From Russula earlei (lineage: Eukaryota > Basidiomycota > Agaricomycetes > Russulales > Russulaceae): 39,771 bases of DNA. The notes beneath the pieces are model-generated. The model saw only the letters and a list, made by a program, of their open reading frames with translations. It had not been told where the DNA came from and did not search any database. The stretch is taken from the NCBI GenBank assembly GCA_025769875.1, contig JAGFNK010000476.1, forward strand, positions 1-39,771. The letters run 5' to 3'. Below are positions 28,290 to 39,771 of this stretch, one piece after another. Within the stretch, counting starts at the first letter, position 1. Each line of letters opens with the position of its first letter. Made by a program: the position numbers and the translations under genes.

Positions 28290-31200
28290 TCATACGGCAA
28301 TCTCGCGATGGGGTCCCTCCCCGCCCATCCTCTCGTACCATGACTTTCCCTCCGTCGTGGGCGATATATAGCCAGCACGGATCACAAAGTCGCCAAAACG
28401 TTCTCCGTCGTGTCTCTCGAGGGCGTACCGCTTGATCATAGGCCGAAGAATCGCCAAGATCTCTGGCTCCGTCACGCTCTCTAAACCGAACAAAAGGGAT
28501 TAGATAAGAAGAGGCAAAGGAGTGCAGCGATTTCGCCGGACCTCGGTAGATTTTGTTGAGTCGTTGACCGTAGTAACCCCCGCCAAGCAGCATCACATAG
28601 GCACCAGCCGCTTTACCAACAAATGCGACCTCTGAGAGTTGTGAGTTATTAACCCACGAGAGTCGCATGAATGTGTGAAACAGACCAGCAACGTAGGGCC
28701 GAGCGCAGCCATTGGGACAACCGGTCATGCGCATAACAATCGAGTCATTCCGTAGGCCGTTCTCCTCGCAAATCTTCTCCACCTTATCAATCAGCAGAGG
28801 AAGATACTAACAAACGCGTTAGCGAGCAGATAAAGCTCAAACATTCGGGATTGACTGACCCTTTCGGACTCCGCCATTGCAAGACCTAGATAACGATGTC
28901 AATGGCACTACATGCGAAAGAGATAGGCGTACTGACCGCACGTTGGGAAGGCGACACACGCCGACGAGGATATCGTAGCCCACTAAAATTGATGTTATCT
29001 AGCTTGTAATGGACAAGCAACCTCTTGATTTCGGGTAAATCCGCAGTGGCGACATTCGAGATGATAAGATGTTGATTCGCAGTCAAGCGGAACTCTCCCT
29101 TGTGTACTTTTGCGATCTCCCGCAATGCAGTCTTGAAGTTATGGTCGGGCTCATCTTGTACGCGACCATTTTCGATGAACGATGTGAAATGATGCTTGCC
29201 GTCCACGCCGGTTTGCCAACCAAAGTCGTCAACATTACGGTCGAAAGTAAAAGGGCGGGCGGGTTGGAAGCTGAAGGCGAGAAGTTTCTCTACTTCAGCT
29301 CTGAAGATATCAATGGCCCATGCGGTCGATCGTATATTTGAGGCGCGCATTCTTTCGACTGTGCAAGACTCTCAGCTGCATATACGACAATGTAGAAAAA
29401 TCAACACTCACTCAGCCCGGTTGCCGTTGTCTCGCTGCACAAGCATGATTTTTCTCGGCAACTACTATGCCTTGTTCTGGGGTCACGAAGCCCAGCATAC
29501 TACCTGTACGAGGATATGTCTTTTTATTACCGTGTGTGACTCCCATTCCACCACCTGCGGTCACGTTGAAGCCAACCAGCTTTCCATGTTCGTCAACAAT
29601 GGCGATGAAACCAACGTCGTTCGCGAATACATCGATATCGTTAGTTGGGGGTACGGCTACTGCGATTTTGAACTTTAAAAGTAATAATCAGCCACACTTC
29701 AAGTCAAAAAGATCACATGGGACAGACCTTTCGAGGCAAATAAAACTCGCCATACAGAGGCTCGAAGTCTTTAAGCGCATCGCCACCCACCAGCTTCTTG
29801 TCCAGCCAGATTTCATGGTAAGCCGTCGTCCTTGGCAGAAGGTGTTCGCTGACACGCTTCGCAAACGCGTACACCTGGGCATGCAGTTCCGATAACGACG
29901 GGATCGCCGAACAGATCACATTCCTTTGGAAGAAGAGTGGGGTATGCCACTTTTATTGATGGATGCAAGTATGGGGGAGAAAACATACCTATTAACGTCG
30001 CCGCATGCCGCTATTGTGTCGAGAAGAGCACGATTGATCGCCTGCATCGAAGGTTTTAAGTGCTTTTTGATGATGCCATGAAACTGGAATGTTTGTCTTG
30101 TTGTGATTTTAAAGTGCCCACTGCCATGTTCATCCGCAATCTGGTCTATCGCAAGCCACTGTGCCGGGCTACACACTCCACCAGGGAGTCGCACACGGAT
30201 CATGAATGAATACGCAGGCTCGACACCTTGCGCCTCTCGTTCGTCACGAATATCACGGTCGTCCTGTTGATAGATTCCATGGAATTTTGTCAACTGAGTG
30301 TCGCTCGCCGCTATCGCACCCGTGCTAGTATCCTCCAGGCCTTCACAATCGTTCCCCGGAGATATGACGAAGCCGCTTTGATATGTTCGTTGGTGATGGA
30401 TTCAGGCTCGGCCTCATGTATCTCGATCGTGTCGACGCCCAAAGCTTTCCAGACGTGTGGTTCCCCGTCCTTGTAACCAGTCTCGGCACCATCCGCGTCT
30501 TGATCATCACCAAGACCCAAGTCCGCAAAGCGCTCACCCCCAAGCGTGGCAAGCTTTGCGTCCAGATCCTTGCCTGGCCTGTTGTAATAATGTGCATCCT
30601 CGGGTCTCGGCCAGTAATGACTATCTCCCATGCCAAACACCGAATACTTCATATTCGTCAGAGGCTTTGCACCAGTCGCAATGGCAGCATTGAGAAGCTT
30701 GAAGAATGTTCGGCCATTCTGAGGGGCCTCTCCCTGGCCTGCTGTCGAGGTCATGAAAATGACGTGTTCTTCGTGCGACAACGGGTCAATATCCATCGTA
30801 TCCATAGTCGTGATCGTAGTGGACAATCCTCGGGCCTGGGCTCTACCAGCCAACCGTTTCGCCTTTTTCTCCGCTGCGCCACCGTCCGACGCGTACAAAA
30901 TCAACAAAGGTGGTGCATCGATACCCGCTAACAAATCCGAATATGCCTGTTGAGCACGCTTCTTCCGCTCTGCCTTCAAGGTCTGGCCCATGCTTGTCAC
31001 AAGCTCCGTAGGTAGCAATGGCTTGGCACGGGCCAACTGAGACAAGTGATTTTGGCGGTCTAGGAATGCTTGTAGATCATTCTTCACGGCGTCCGAGTCT
31101 AGAGAAAATGGCTCTTTTCCGCCTGTTTCCTTGCTGGGGTCCCAACGGTACAGTGGCCAGTACCCAGAATCAACCGCAAGTTTAGTCTCCTTGAGCAAAT

Positions 31201-33297
31201 CGAGCGCAGTTGACTCTTCTGTTGTGTAGGGAAGATATGCAAGGACGATACTGGGGCCATCGAACCTGTCTGCTTCTACAAACGCTTGTAAAACTTGAGC
31301 ATACGACGAATAGACGGCAACGCTGGCCACATAGACATCTCCGTAGTTCATTGCATACAGTCCGATGTCGTGCTTGCGGCGATCGGGATCTGAAGCATGG
31401 CGAGACGTGTAGGGCAAGGTATCGAGAATGAGGACGTTCACATTCAGACCGGATGAGACGGCATGGTGAAGACCTGATGCCCCGAGGTCGTATGACCAGG
31501 CATCTGACCCGATGATCCATCGAGATTTGACCCTGAAATGCTCACGAAGCGACAGTATCCGGGATGCAGCCGGGTGATCGACCCCTGATTGCAAGGCGGC
31601 GACGATATCATCTCCAAGCTGCTGACCCTTCGTAATGTCATCCTTGACGAGGATCCAACGACTGAGCAGCGAATGAGTTTCTGGTGGTAGTTTGGCGTCT
31701 TGCAATAACTCGTGGACAGTCCTTGTGAGTTCTGCACGTTCCTCCAATCTTCCACGAACAAGTCCCAGAGCGAATTCGGGATTAGTAGCAAACTCGCCTT
31801 GAGATGCCACAAAAGATGGCGAGTTTGATATTTCTAAACGATCGCCAAATAAATGATCCAGGATCCTGGTATAGGAGCTCTCATGTCTCGGTACATGGGG
31901 AATATTAGGCATATGGGATAATGTCGTTATCGGCGCCCCAATTAGCGTGCGATCCGACGGCATTGAGCTTGTTGCGGCCTCCACGAATGTTGCAACGTCC
32001 TCTGGCTGTAACCCTGTCGTATCGCCAAGACAAGCGCTGTGAACAACAGGTCGATCTTCTGGATCGCGATGCTGCAGTACACTGACGATGTCAAGGAAGA
32101 ACGGGGTCCACTTCGTTGTCCACTTTTGTATCTGTTCCAGTACGATGACGTGCTTCACAGACGGACGGATGGCAGCGAGAATGCGAGAACTGGGTAGAGG
32201 TGACAGTAGAGACACGTCCACGTAGGAGACTCCGTCGATATCAAAGTCAAGCTTCGTCTGACCGAGGCCAAAGATGACAGTACGAGACTCATCCTGGCCG
32301 TGCTGAACGAGGGCACGTTGTGAACGACGAAGGAGAGCGAGTGTCGCCAATGATGCCGCTTCGTAGCCCTCGAGAAGTCCCGCGGTGATGGGATCCACAG
32401 GAACTGTGAATGACAGAGTGTTGGGTGTAGTTGGGCGAGGAGAGTGACGGCCATTGGCCTCGGCGTTCGCATGTTTCGGCGCAGGGCTGTATGGCCGTGT
32501 GGGAGAAGGGCTATACGGTCGAGCGACGGGACTCAGCGGACGACCCGAAACTGGAGTGTGCGCACGCGAGGTGGCTCTCGAAAGGGTGTGCGTGCGTTTC
32601 TCGGAGGAAAGGAATGGCTTCACTTTATCTTCTGCGACTTCGTCCACTTTGTCATTCTCGCTGCCTATATGGAAAACGTGTACAACTGGCTTGCGTTCCG
32701 TGCGTGCGAGCCGTGACGCCAGCAATGCATTGTCATGAGCTTGTTGGCTGTTGGAAGAATGAATAAAGTAGGGTACGGCGGCTCTGAGAACTAGAGCATC
32801 GGCAAGGTCACCCTGTGCGACGATATGAAACGCTACAGGCCTGGAGGATAGTTCGGGTAGGTGATGTAGAAGACGAATGATGGGTGATGAAATTGGGGCA
32901 GTGTATGACAGCAAAGAGGGTGGCTCCAGCCGCTATGACGTAGCAATGCGGGGACAGGATCGGAGCCATGAGGGAGGACGGTGAGGTTCATTGACTGGAG
33001 GGCATGCTGGGATAGGCATTTCCAATACTGAGAGATGTCAGATGGAGAGTCGACGACAGCATCAGACGACAGATACGCCACGCGGGCGACAGCAGCCACA
33101 GATGGTGTCAGCACCATGGTCGTAAAGAGCTGTATGGACTGATAACCAATGAGTGGTTGTGCACAACACGAGAGAAGAGCATCGATACCTTCTGGTTGCT
33201 GTGGAGTCAGACGAGGTTGGGATGGCATATTTTCACGAGCTGGCGCTGGCTGATATACTCTCTCCGTAACACGCAATTCCGAATTGCTGTGATCCAT
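28290..33297 (-). CDS. Sulfite reductase [NADPH], hemoprotein (beta) subunit, Met5-like
   Basis: Reduces sulfite to sulfide with siroheme and a 4Fe-4S cluster in cytosolic sulfate assimilation. The ATG at 33297 starts [10 protein letters not shown]. Domains in order: a pyruvate-ferredoxin-oxidoreductase-like N-terminal part (32914-31000, with [15 protein letters not shown] and [14 protein letters not shown]); a flavodoxin-like domain ([30 protein letters not shown], about 30920-30400); then two ferredoxin-like/siroheme halves ([31 protein letters not shown]). The cluster cysteines are ACVAFPTC (about 28960-28937, split by an intron) and [10 protein letters not shown] (about 28729-28700). The end is [17 protein letters not shown]. 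About six short introns fit in the 3' half. Apparent single-base breaks lie near 32920-32960, 30343, 29449-29453 (five Ts) and 28970. Apart from these the family's full domain set is present. Confidence 0.88.
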
Positions 33298-33540
33298 TGT
33301 TTGGTCATCCGTTAATTTTCCTCGCTCAGGCCAGAGTTATTATTTAAGGCTGATCGTCAGTGGCCCCGCGGGCCTGTACATATATACACCTTCGAAATGG
33401 GGGGACCTGACAGCCCCGGATGGAGACAAAATGATGCTCATCACGTGAACTTTGCGTCAAAGATGAAGAAGAAGATGATGACAGTTTGCCATTGAGGTAA
33501 AAGGCAAAAGTGCGTTCATCCAACTCTGTAGGATCATAGG
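33298..33540 (-). promoter_or_regulatory. Sulfite reductase promoter with a TCACGTGA site
   Basis: The palindrome TCACGTGA lies at 33441-33448, about 145 bp upstream of the reductase start codon, preceded by A (ATCACGTG). In yeasts, Cbf1 with Met4/Met28 binds RTCACRTG upstream of sulfur-assimilation genes. A TATA-like run (TACATATATACA) is at about 33377-33388, and an AT run TATTTAA at about 33340. Regulation by a Cbf1/bHLH-type factor in this organism is an inference. Confidence 0.55.
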
Positions 33541-33581
33541 ATGTATTGGTCTAAAGACATTAATCGGCCATTTCTCCTTCA

Positions 33582-35205
33582 TAGGTTCTCTATGCCAATA
33601 CGCACCCACCGTCTCTCATGTCCAGGATTTCGCCGCGGCGAGAGCATTCGCATGACCAGGTACGCATCGAAAATATGTTCAACCATTCGAGCTGACGGCG
33701 AGCGATCCATTTTACATGCATTCATGTCGATCAGAGATGTCGTCCGGACGACCACCACTCAACCATTTCTCATCTCTGGCTCGGGGACACTCGGATGGGA
33801 CCAGGAAAGCGCCTTCATTGGCGCCTCCTTTCCTGCTCTGTTACGCTGACGCGTGTACGACCTTAGGTTTCCGCCAACCTCGTAGAGTCTGGGGAAAACG
33901 CTCTCGTTCTCAACGCGGGATATTTCGGCGAGAGCTTCGCCGAGTAGTGCGTTCCATGGTTAACACTTCACGAGCACGCTCGGCTTTGTCCCCGGATTCA
34001 GCCTCGAAACGTATGGCGCCCAAGTCGACCCACTGCGCGCTGAGTTTGGCGGGGCTGTCGATGTAGCGCAAGTCGAGCAGGCACTCCGGTCCAAGAAGTA
34101 CAACATCATGACAACCACACACGTGGACACCTCTACAGGTACGAATGCGTCTTTCCTTCCGTTGGTACGTCCTGACATCACGACTTTTCATTCCCCTTTA
34201 GGTGCGCTCTCGGACCCACGACTTGTGACCGAAGCTGTGAAAAGGCTTTCCCCCGATACAGTTGTCGTTCTCGATGTCGTCTGTGTCGCAAGCGAGGATA
34301 TCCATATGGAAAGATGGGGCATCGACGTTGTCCTCACCGCCAGCCAGGAATGCCTTGGAACACCCCGGAGCTTAGTGTCGTCGTCACCAGCGAAGGGCTA
34401 TGAAGGTGACACGAAAAATGGTCTGTGCGGGAAACGCGGCGGGCGGCGTTGACAGCTTGAGCAGGTTTTCGAGACGCACTCGAATTCGGTCACAGCGTTC
34501 TATGCCAGCTGGAAGAGGCAAAGACTTCCCATCCCATTTGCATGGTTCACATCACGGGAGCGTCATTTGTTGCCCCCAGATGCGTCCATATCATGCGAGC
34601 GTACTAAAGCGAGTCTGCCGCGTGCTTTGCTGCGCCGCCCGTCAACCTGATCCGGGCGTACCACGAGTCCTTGTCCCAGATAAACAAAGCCAGTCCTTCC
34701 CCTGGACGAGAGCCTCAGGATGCATCGCGAGACTAGCGCCCGCATCATGGTCGCTGCCACGGAGCTCGGGCTCCGTCAATTCGCCACGAACGGGATTACC
34801 GCAGCGAACAGCCACCACTACCTCTTACCAAAAACTTTGTCTCAGAGAACTCTCGTCTGGCTCTGGTGTCCAGATGGCATCAAGTCTCCGGAGCTTCTGC
34901 CTGCCTTTTTTGCAGAGGGTGAGTGTTGGAAGCGGCCTAGGCACAAACATGGAAGGGTATGCGTTTTCAATCCCTCCCAATCCTCTACCTTCTGCCCGTC
35001 TTATTTATTCGCCTCTTCTTTTTAGTGTTGTACTTCCGTGTAGGGTGTGCTTCTTTAAAATTGGCATGTGATAGCACGCCTTTTACTCACCCTTACGCGG
35101 GTACACGGGAATCACCACCATAAACTCAGGACACGGAGACGTTGACGTCGACAGGATCGTCGATGTGTTGAGGAGGTCATCTCCGAGACTACGTCGAAAC
35201 GATCA
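33582..35205 (+). pseudogene. Aminotransferase pseudogene (second copy)
   Basis: Corresponds to the aminotransferase from the third exon to the end, with introns still present. The first exons are absent; upstream sequence from 33540 is unrelated apart from a TCATAG acceptor just before 33582. The PLP-lysine codon AAA is GAA here (34348-34350, ASQE in place of ASQK), so catalysis would be lost. There are also deletions (for example around 34780-34800 and 35160) and frame changes. It keeps A4 at 33895-33898 and C5 at 34250-34254, the in-frame versions of the two runs that break the first copy. Confidence 0.85.
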
Positions 35206-35379
35206 ACCGCATCGTGAAAGCATTGTCAGGACCCATAAATCGGGAACGTGTAAACGATTGTTGGCTGAAAGGTCTTGAGTGGAGGAATATCTGGATGGAC
35301 CAACGAACGTTCCAATGAAGTACTGTCACGAGTGGACTCTGCGTTGAGGATTGAGATGTGAATCCATGTAAGTCGCGCT

Positions 35380-35735
35380 ATGCGACCCTCCCTGGTCTGA
35401 AATTTCTATACGACGCACAGTATGGTCGGCAGCATCAAACGAAATAATATTTGTACCGATCTAATTGAGTGTGATGTGCACTTGTGTCTGAAGATAGATC
35501 ATACTGCAATCTCGCGATGTGGTCCTTCCCCGCTCGTACCATGACTTTCCCTCCGTCGTGGGCGATATATAACCAGATCACAAAGTCTCCGAATCGCCAA
35601 GGTCTCTGGCTCCGTCACGGTCTCTAAATTGAACAATAAGAATCAGATGATAAGAGGCCGAGGAGTGCAGCAGCTGGTCCTCCGGTCGGTAACCGCCGCC
35701 GAGCAAACGCGACCTCAGAGGATGCCGTCGTCGAA
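35380..35735 (-). pseudogene. Sulfite reductase 3'-end fragment (second copy)
   Basis: On the minus strand, remnants of the last two exons are visible: EVAF followed after a deletion by LGGGY (about 35720-35690), then an intron remnant, then ETVTEPE (about 35626) and a shortened end. The segment for the conserved [13 protein letters not shown] of the intact gene is deleted. Nothing of the flavodoxin or N-terminal parts remains. Confidence 0.78.
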
Positions 35736-37439
35736 GGTTGGGACGGCATTCAGCAATGCGCCAGTGGAATGATTGATATATGAACATAGAGAAGCGGGAT
35801 AGTGGGAGAATGGAACTTATAGAGTGAGTTATTGTAAATTGTAAAATGTCCCTATTTCAACTAAAATCCAACATCGCCCTCCTCACCCACTTGTCCTTGT
35901 TTGGTCATTTTGCGTTATCAGCCCAGTGAGACAACTCTGCTCAGACCCGTATATTTCATACCAGGGGTCGCCTTTTCATGCGATAAGCAACGTAAAGTTT
36001 TGCCCCAACTTTCCAATCACGCGACGTGTTCAGCAATGATAACGCTGCTCCGAGTCCGCCCAGAGGCCCCAAAGAGGGTGCAATCACAAATATTGGCCAA
36101 TTGGCCATTACACCTCTAGGAGGGACGGGGCGTGCTGAAACCTGACAGCCCCCAATTCAACAAAAAGTTCGGTCATTCCGAAAGACGGAGAGGGACGATG
36201 ATGCCCATCACGCGAGCTCTGGACGCTGGAGCACTGCTCAATAGCGACCGGATGAGGCGATCCAGCGTCAAATGATAACGGACGTTTCGCGTCACGTCCT
36301 ACAATGTACGCAATCTTTCTGACGTGTCGTGTCCTGATTGACAGACCCAGATTCCCTCCCCAATTCCTTAAGTGCTTGATCAAGCAAGTGCTCGCTTCCC
36401 GCCTGGTTATGGGACATCGCGCCCCACGCTTGTCACACTTTCCAAGCAATTACGGAACCCTTCTGGTCCGTCCCCCGGATCAAGCTCTGAAACACAACCG
36501 ACCCATAGGCTGAAGCCCGAGAGCGCGATCCAAGTTTGAACGAAAATCTAGGGAGAAAGAGGGCAACTCAACAATCGTGCTAATCTCGAGCCAGGCTGAG
36601 CCTTATGTGGCCTCCTAAAACGAGCAGTCCGTCTGCGCAGCAGCAGCAATTTATGGTACAGATCGAATTCCTGGTCACACCATCGTCGACGAAGGGACGA
36701 GAGAAAGCAGACTTTGGCGTAAGTCATGGCGCATGATAAATTTTCCGACAATCAGCCAAGCAGATGGATTCTTGGTCCTGCAGACCTGCCAAATCCAAAT
36801 TCGTTGTGGTAGGAGTGTGTGGACAGGGGGCACGCCGAATCCCATCCGGTTCTAGCCAGAACTTGGAGCAACGTGCTGGAAGTGCAATGAGAACGACTTG
36901 GGAGTATCTGGTCCTTGCCGAGCTGAGCACGTTCTTCTATACGAGCGATCGCTAGAATTACATTGTGCGTTTGATTGTCCGACGACCCATCGAATTCATC
37001 AGCGATCACTAAGGGCTCGCTTTCATCTGCCTCAAATGAAGTGTTCGCAGGCGTGTCGCAACCGGATGTCTCAATCATCATGGAGTGTCAGATCGTTCAC
37101 TTCTTATGCTTATCAAATTCATGTCACGTTTCGGCTTTCAATGGGTTATCAACCCTGGCGATCACTCACAACGGCAAGTCGTTCAGCGCATGGAATTTAT
37201 GTGGTGTTGATTCACTGAACAGTCTCCTTACTTGTTCCCGGTCTTGTCATCCGGTAACGTAGATCAGTCAGTTCGGGAGGAAGCTCATACCGTACGGCTA
37301 GCCAAGATTGCGTCTTTTAACGATGTCAACAGATGCATCGTTGCAACGTCTGAGCGCAAGTCAATGTCAAAGCCGTCCTTCATTTTACGTGTAGTGCATA
37401 CGATTCAAGGACTAGTAGCCCCATCTTCGCAAAACATTT
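35736..37439. other. Gene-poor region, no recognised gene
   Basis: About 1.7 kb without a recognisable product. Open frames exist (for example a 109-codon minus-strand frame 37081-36752), but I see no domain, intron pattern or compositional support. The stretch 36126-36300 echoes the sulfite reductase promoter: CCTGACAGCCCC, then GATGCCCATCACGCGAGCTC, then CGCGTCACG, in the same order as at 33398-33460. Confidence 0.4.
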
Positions 37440-39453
37440 TCACCAGCACTCTTTGATAATCTTCCAGGCATTATCGATGTCCCCTCTGCTCTGTTCTGGT
37501 TGAACCGACCGCAAAGCGGACACAGAACACCCCCGCCAAGCGACGTTTGCGTCAAAGCAAGATCAGGGCGGGACTGGAGATCGCTGTAGAATGCCCGATT
37601 GAGCGAGTTTACGCTTTCGAGCTCGTCTGTGTTGCCCGCCGTTCCGGCAAAAGCCTGAACACGGTGAGTGCGAAAGCTGGAGGGGTCACGAGTTCGAAAA
37701 TTGGACAGGCGCGAACGCGCTCCACGAACGAGTTGTTCAGAGAAATGCACTATATGCAAAGGGTTTTAATGCGCAAAATCGAGATTAGTTGGACAATGAC
37801 TTACCTTGCGTATGTTTGCTTGAAATCCTTCGACGCCGAAACTACGCAGCACGAACCACAGCTTGAGAGATCGGAAACGTCTTCCAAGTGACAAGTGCCA
37901 GTTTCGATAATCGGTCACATTACCTGGGTGATGTCAAGTAAAACCCGCAGTCGTTCCGAGTCCTGCGTACCTGCGTCTCCTTCTTTGGTCCTCAAATACT
38001 CCGGAGTCACGTCCAGTGCATCGATAAGTCGCCTGCGCTCACGTACCCAAAGCGAGGACGCGTCGAAATTGGTCAGGCCCCACTTCCGAGAGAATTGCTT
38101 TTGAGTTTTAGACAAAACCTTTGTTTGAAAGAGGCACCTTATGAAAGTTGATGCAAACGCTGTCGGCATGTTCGTTGATTCCGGGCAGTTGAGCAAACTC
38201 GCGATACTCGGGACAAGCAAGAGTAACGCCTGCCCACGCCGCGTCAACGTGCAGCCATATAGAAGGGAAGCTCTCCTCGACTACATCGAATTAAAAGGTC
38301 GCGTACAAGTCATGAGATAAAGACATACTTATAGCCCTATTTCGCCCACTTGATCGATGGCGCCGGTCGATGTCGTTCCAACCGTGGCAACTGTGATGGA
38401 CTTGTGAAAAAGACGTATGGCGTCAGAGGCACACTCACTCAGCACGAAGGGATGTAATCCTCTTGCATGGTCCTCCTTCACAGCGGCTCTGAGGACTTCT
38501 CCGGTCAACCCAGTGTTGTCAGTCGTCACGGTTGCGTCCACGTCCAGCGCGCGAACGCGCAACCCGAGTATCATCCCCGCCTTTTTCCCAAAGGAGTGAG
38601 TTTGAGTCGTTACATAGATGACGAGCGACTCTAGCGCTGTGCCCGAGTGGTCACTGATGTATCTGGTTCGGGCAGCGACGATGGCAGTGAGAGCCGAATC
38701 AGACGCTGTAGTCTAGGCAGGTAAGAAAAAACAGCCTGAGCTGGGGTTTGTCTATGGAAGGAGGGTGGGATCTGACCTGAATAACGCCACCGCCCACCTC
38801 GTTCACATTCCAGAAGGCGCGATGTAGCCCAAACATCTTGGCTGCCCAGTCCATGACCACAGCCTCTAACTCGGTGCAGGCGGGGCTCGCAAACCACTTC
38901 GCCGTGACGGAGGCGGTGAATCGAGAGTCTCAAAGGTTTATTCCGAACTTTCAACACGTACATTGAAGCCAGGGTTTGAAGTGCTCGAAGACAGCAAATC
39001 TCCAAGCACACCCTCGAACGTGTTCGCTGTCGGAAAGTACGCAAAGAAAGACGGATGGTGCCAGTGCGTCAATCCTGCCAGTGCCGATCATGACTTGTTG
39101 AGAATGAAGCTCGCGGAGGAATTCGGTTTACGTGAAGCTGTTCATACCGGGAAGGATGTCCCGCTGATAGTCATCTATGATCGAAGCCCACTCGTGTCCT
39201 TTTTGCGGCGCAGAATCTAGTAAGAATGAATCGAATTCTTCACTGTGTTCTTCGGACAACTACATACTTGGTATCAAGTCGCGAAGATATCCTGGTTTGA
39301 CTTGGGCGACGACTGGCTTTTCGCGGAGCGAATAATGATAAGCGCATATACGATCAATCGCATCGTAACCCGCTTTTCTGAATCTAGCATGACCATCAAC
39401 TCCCTCAATCCGTCAAACGCACTCATGGAGAGAACTGACTGTTCGATGTCCAT
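37440..39453 (-). CDS. Aromatic-L-amino-acid decarboxylase (PLP, group II), 3' end damaged
   Basis: Decarboxylates an aromatic amino acid (tryptophan, tyrosine or DOPA class) to the amine; the substrate cannot be told from the sequence. The start at 39453 gives MDIEQ, then an intron, then [19 protein letters not shown], the usual family N-terminus. Further exons carry [75 protein letters not shown] and the PLP lysine in CINFHK (codon about 38139-38141), split by an intron from [18 protein letters not shown]. The C-terminal part ([57 protein letters not shown]) is spread over several frames, with breaks near 37650 and 37520. About ten short introns. Either a young pseudogene or indel errors. 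Confidence 0.78.
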
Positions 39454-39595
39454 TGTGAGAACCTGGGTGTTTTTACAAATGGACGAGATCAAAACTAATT
39501 TGATCGGCTGTGGCAGAAAAAAATAAAATATATAAAAATACAGTGTCGTTTTAACTGCGTTCTTCGACATTTATTCTTCTCATACCAGGCCTAAG

Positions 39596-39771
39596 TCACG
39601 ATAACTTCCTTCGTTTTACTTGGTGGTACATGTCATCCTTTTTCCACAACTCCTCCTTGCCTAACTCCTTGGCCCGTTCTCGGTATAAGTCAAGACGCGT
39701 ACTTCTCCGCGATCTTGAAGTAAGGAGGGTCCTTGCGAATCAAACTCAAGACCAACTTTGTATTGTATATT
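39596..39771 (-). CDS. C-terminal end of an unrecognised gene (partial, runs off the window)
   Basis: From the right edge the minus strand reads LIRKDPPYFKIAEKYA, then after a one-base shift at about 39695 LDLYRERAKELGKEELWKK and MYHQVKRRKLS, with the stop at 39598-39596. The sequence is charged, helical and lysine-rich at the end. Continuity across the shift suggests a real protein C-terminus with one missing base, but I do not recognise the family. Confidence 0.4.

Larger units (their letters stand above)
33582..35735. repeat. Decayed direct duplicate of 26139-28640 (aminotransferase/reductase 3' end)
   Basis: From GTTCTCTATGCCAATACGCACCC at 33582 the sequence follows 26139 onward through aminotransferase exons and introns, the convergent spacer, and the last two exons of the reductase. 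It is in the same order and orientation, with scattered substitutions and deletions. Introns are retained, so this is a DNA-level duplication and not a retrocopy. Confidence 0.88.

Noticed and set aside
30383..32738. Plus-strand frames opposite the sulfite reductase
   Set aside because: Antisense shadows of a strongly conserved minus-strand coding region.
36752..37081. Minus-strand frame of 109 codons as a gene
   Set aside because: No recognisable domain, no neighbouring exons, and the length is expected by chance in this composition.

Overview
The window looks like a chromosome segment of a filamentous basidiomycete fungus, probably an agaricomycete. The conserved genes are split by many short GT-AG introns of about 50-70 bp, and the left 60 percent is packed with fungal pogo, Copia, chromodomain Gypsy and hAT elements. 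No bacterial gene organisation, RNA gene or CRISPR array was seen.

Left part (1-23114), mobile DNA. A pogo-type transposon (63-3198, TA target duplication) is followed 5 bp later by a 572-bp inverted-repeat element (3204-3775, also TA). Next comes a nested stack. An outer inverted-repeat element (about 4401-23114), carrying a 405-bp hairpin, was split by a Copia retrotransposon (5223-22899; 5-bp duplication AAAAC). The Copia body carries an old minus-strand LTR fragment and a 13-bp minisatellite. The minisatellite was hit by a minus-strand chromodomain Gypsy element (8130-15987; duplication AGCTG), which in turn holds a probable solo LTR (9258-9704). A hAT transposon (18410-22720; 8-bp duplication with one mismatch) sits in the first bases of the Copia 3' LTR. 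The hAT is the best preserved, so it is probably among the last arrivals. The retroelements show a strong CpG-to-TpG/CpA decay footprint.

Right part (23124-39771), cellular genes: cytoplasmic dynein intermediate chain (+), an alanine-glyoxylate/serine-pyruvate aminotransferase (+), the sulfite reductase hemoprotein subunit of sulfate assimilation (-), an aromatic-L-amino-acid decarboxylase (-), and the end of one unrecognised gene (-). The convergent aminotransferase/sulfite reductase pair was duplicated in tandem. The second copy (33582-35735) is decayed: the aminotransferase copy lacks its first exons and its PLP lysine codon, and only the 3' end of the reductase copy is left.

The points I would follow first are: an apparent Tf1-like self-priming arrangement in the Gypsy element; its extra third ORF with two zinc knuckles; the CpG decay that removed the same protease glycine in two unrelated retroelements; and single-base frame breaks, often in homopolymers, in nearly every cellular gene. 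The frame breaks may be assembly errors rather than biology. I found no clearly new defence or biosynthetic system.
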